Positions 5,438 through 5,567 of a stretch of 5,567 nt of DNA are shown here, piece by piece. The notes under the pieces were generated by a model. The model was not told where the DNA came from, ran no database searches, and worked only from the letters and a program-made list of their open reading frames with translations. Source of the DNA: Alistipes sp. (GTDB taxonomy: Bacteria; Bacteroidota; Bacteroidia; Bacteroidales; Rikenellaceae); assembly GCA_017384185.1 (NCBI GenBank), contig JAFNUH010000016.1:1-5567 (forward strand). Direction: 5' to 3'. Made by a program: the position numbers and the translations under genes. Numbering within the stretch: the first letter of the stretch is position 1; each line of letters opens with the position of its first letter.

Positions 5438-5567
5438 TGAAGCGACTTTTCTACATACTCCTAACCCTTGTTGCCTACGTGGCAATCTCTAATGTCGAGG
5501 ATTTTAACTTCGGCAAGGGGGATTCTCTGCACAGAGATGCAAGCTCGTTGGTGGGTAGTATAGATAA
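5437..5567 (+). CDS. Unrecognised exported or membrane-anchored protein, N-terminal part (cut by window edge)
   Basis: A frame opens at GTG 5437-5439, sharing its first base with the TAG stop of the preceding gene (TAGTG), and stays open for 43 codons to the right edge. The beginning VKRLFYILLTLVAYVAIS has two positive residues and a hydrophobic core at about 4-18, as in a signal peptide or membrane anchor, followed by a polar stretch (NVEDFNFGKGDSLHRDA). No ATG occurs in this frame in the window, so GTG, or another non-ATG codon such as the TTG at codon 38, must start it; the hydrophobic N-terminus favours GTG. The overlap suggests translational coupling to the TonB-like gene and a shared envelope role. 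I do not recognise the family from 43 residues. Confidence 0.65.
   Translation, partial: MKRLFYILLTLVAYVAISNVEDFNFGKGDSLHRDASSLVGSID

Noticed and set aside
5183..5485. 100-codon minus-strand open frame opposite the TonB C-terminal domain
   Set aside because: It is a shadow of a conserved coding domain on the plus strand with no protein features of its own.
1..5567. CRISPR arrays, tRNA or rRNA genes, insertion sequences, phage genes
   Set aside because: I found no spaced direct repeats, no cloverleaf-like genes, no transposase or integrase motifs and no terminal repeats with target-site duplications.

Overview
The window comes from a chromosome of the phylum Bacteroidota, most likely order Bacteroidales. 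The evidence is a fused LpxC-FabZ protein (a hallmark of that phylum), exact matches to the Bacteroidota -7 promoter box TAnnTTTG, little Shine-Dalgarno signal with A-rich leaders, and RimP and LpxA sequences of Bacteroidales type. An Alistipes-like or other gut Bacteroidales genome is a guess; nothing here fixes the genus. I see no CRISPR array, rRNA, tRNA, transposase or phage gene.

Layout, left to right. (1) 1-1142, minus strand: the 5' part of nusA (cut by the left edge) preceded by rimP, the usual rimP-nusA order. A 193-bp gap between them holds an unexplained GC-rich block. A promoter with both Bacteroidota boxes (1209-1239) lies upstream of rimP, and a 9-bp hairpin lies in the predicted leader. 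(2) 1271-2176, minus: a secreted alpha/beta-hydrolase of the esterase D / CE1-like family, with no recognisable promoter of its own. (3) 2263-4460, minus: lpxC-fabZ followed 8 nt later by lpxA, an early lipid A synthesis operon, closed by a good intrinsic terminator (2202-2236). (4) 4461-4570: a compact divergent promoter region with -7 boxes on both strands and several inverted repeats. (5) 4571-5437, plus: a single-pass inner-membrane protein with a C-terminal TonB-like domain, followed with a one-base overlap by the start of a second exported or membrane-anchored protein that runs off the right edge.

How the genes fit together. LpxA adds the 3-hydroxyacyl chain to UDP-GlcNAc, LpxC deacetylates the product (the committed step of lipid A synthesis), and the FabZ half dehydrates the same kind of 3-hydroxyacyl-ACP for fatty acid elongation. 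The operon therefore sits at the branch between lipid A and phospholipid. The divergent TonB-like gene also serves the cell envelope, so the shared 110-bp control region may coordinate outer-membrane synthesis with a TonB-type function. rimP-nusA is a separate ribosome maturation and transcription unit.

Most genes are ordinary housekeeping genes and I do not see a clearly new system. The parts most worth a second look are the lpxC/tonB intergenic region, the atypical TonB-like protein with its coupled partner, the GC-rich block between rimP and nusA, and the 5'-leader hairpins of rimP and lpxC.
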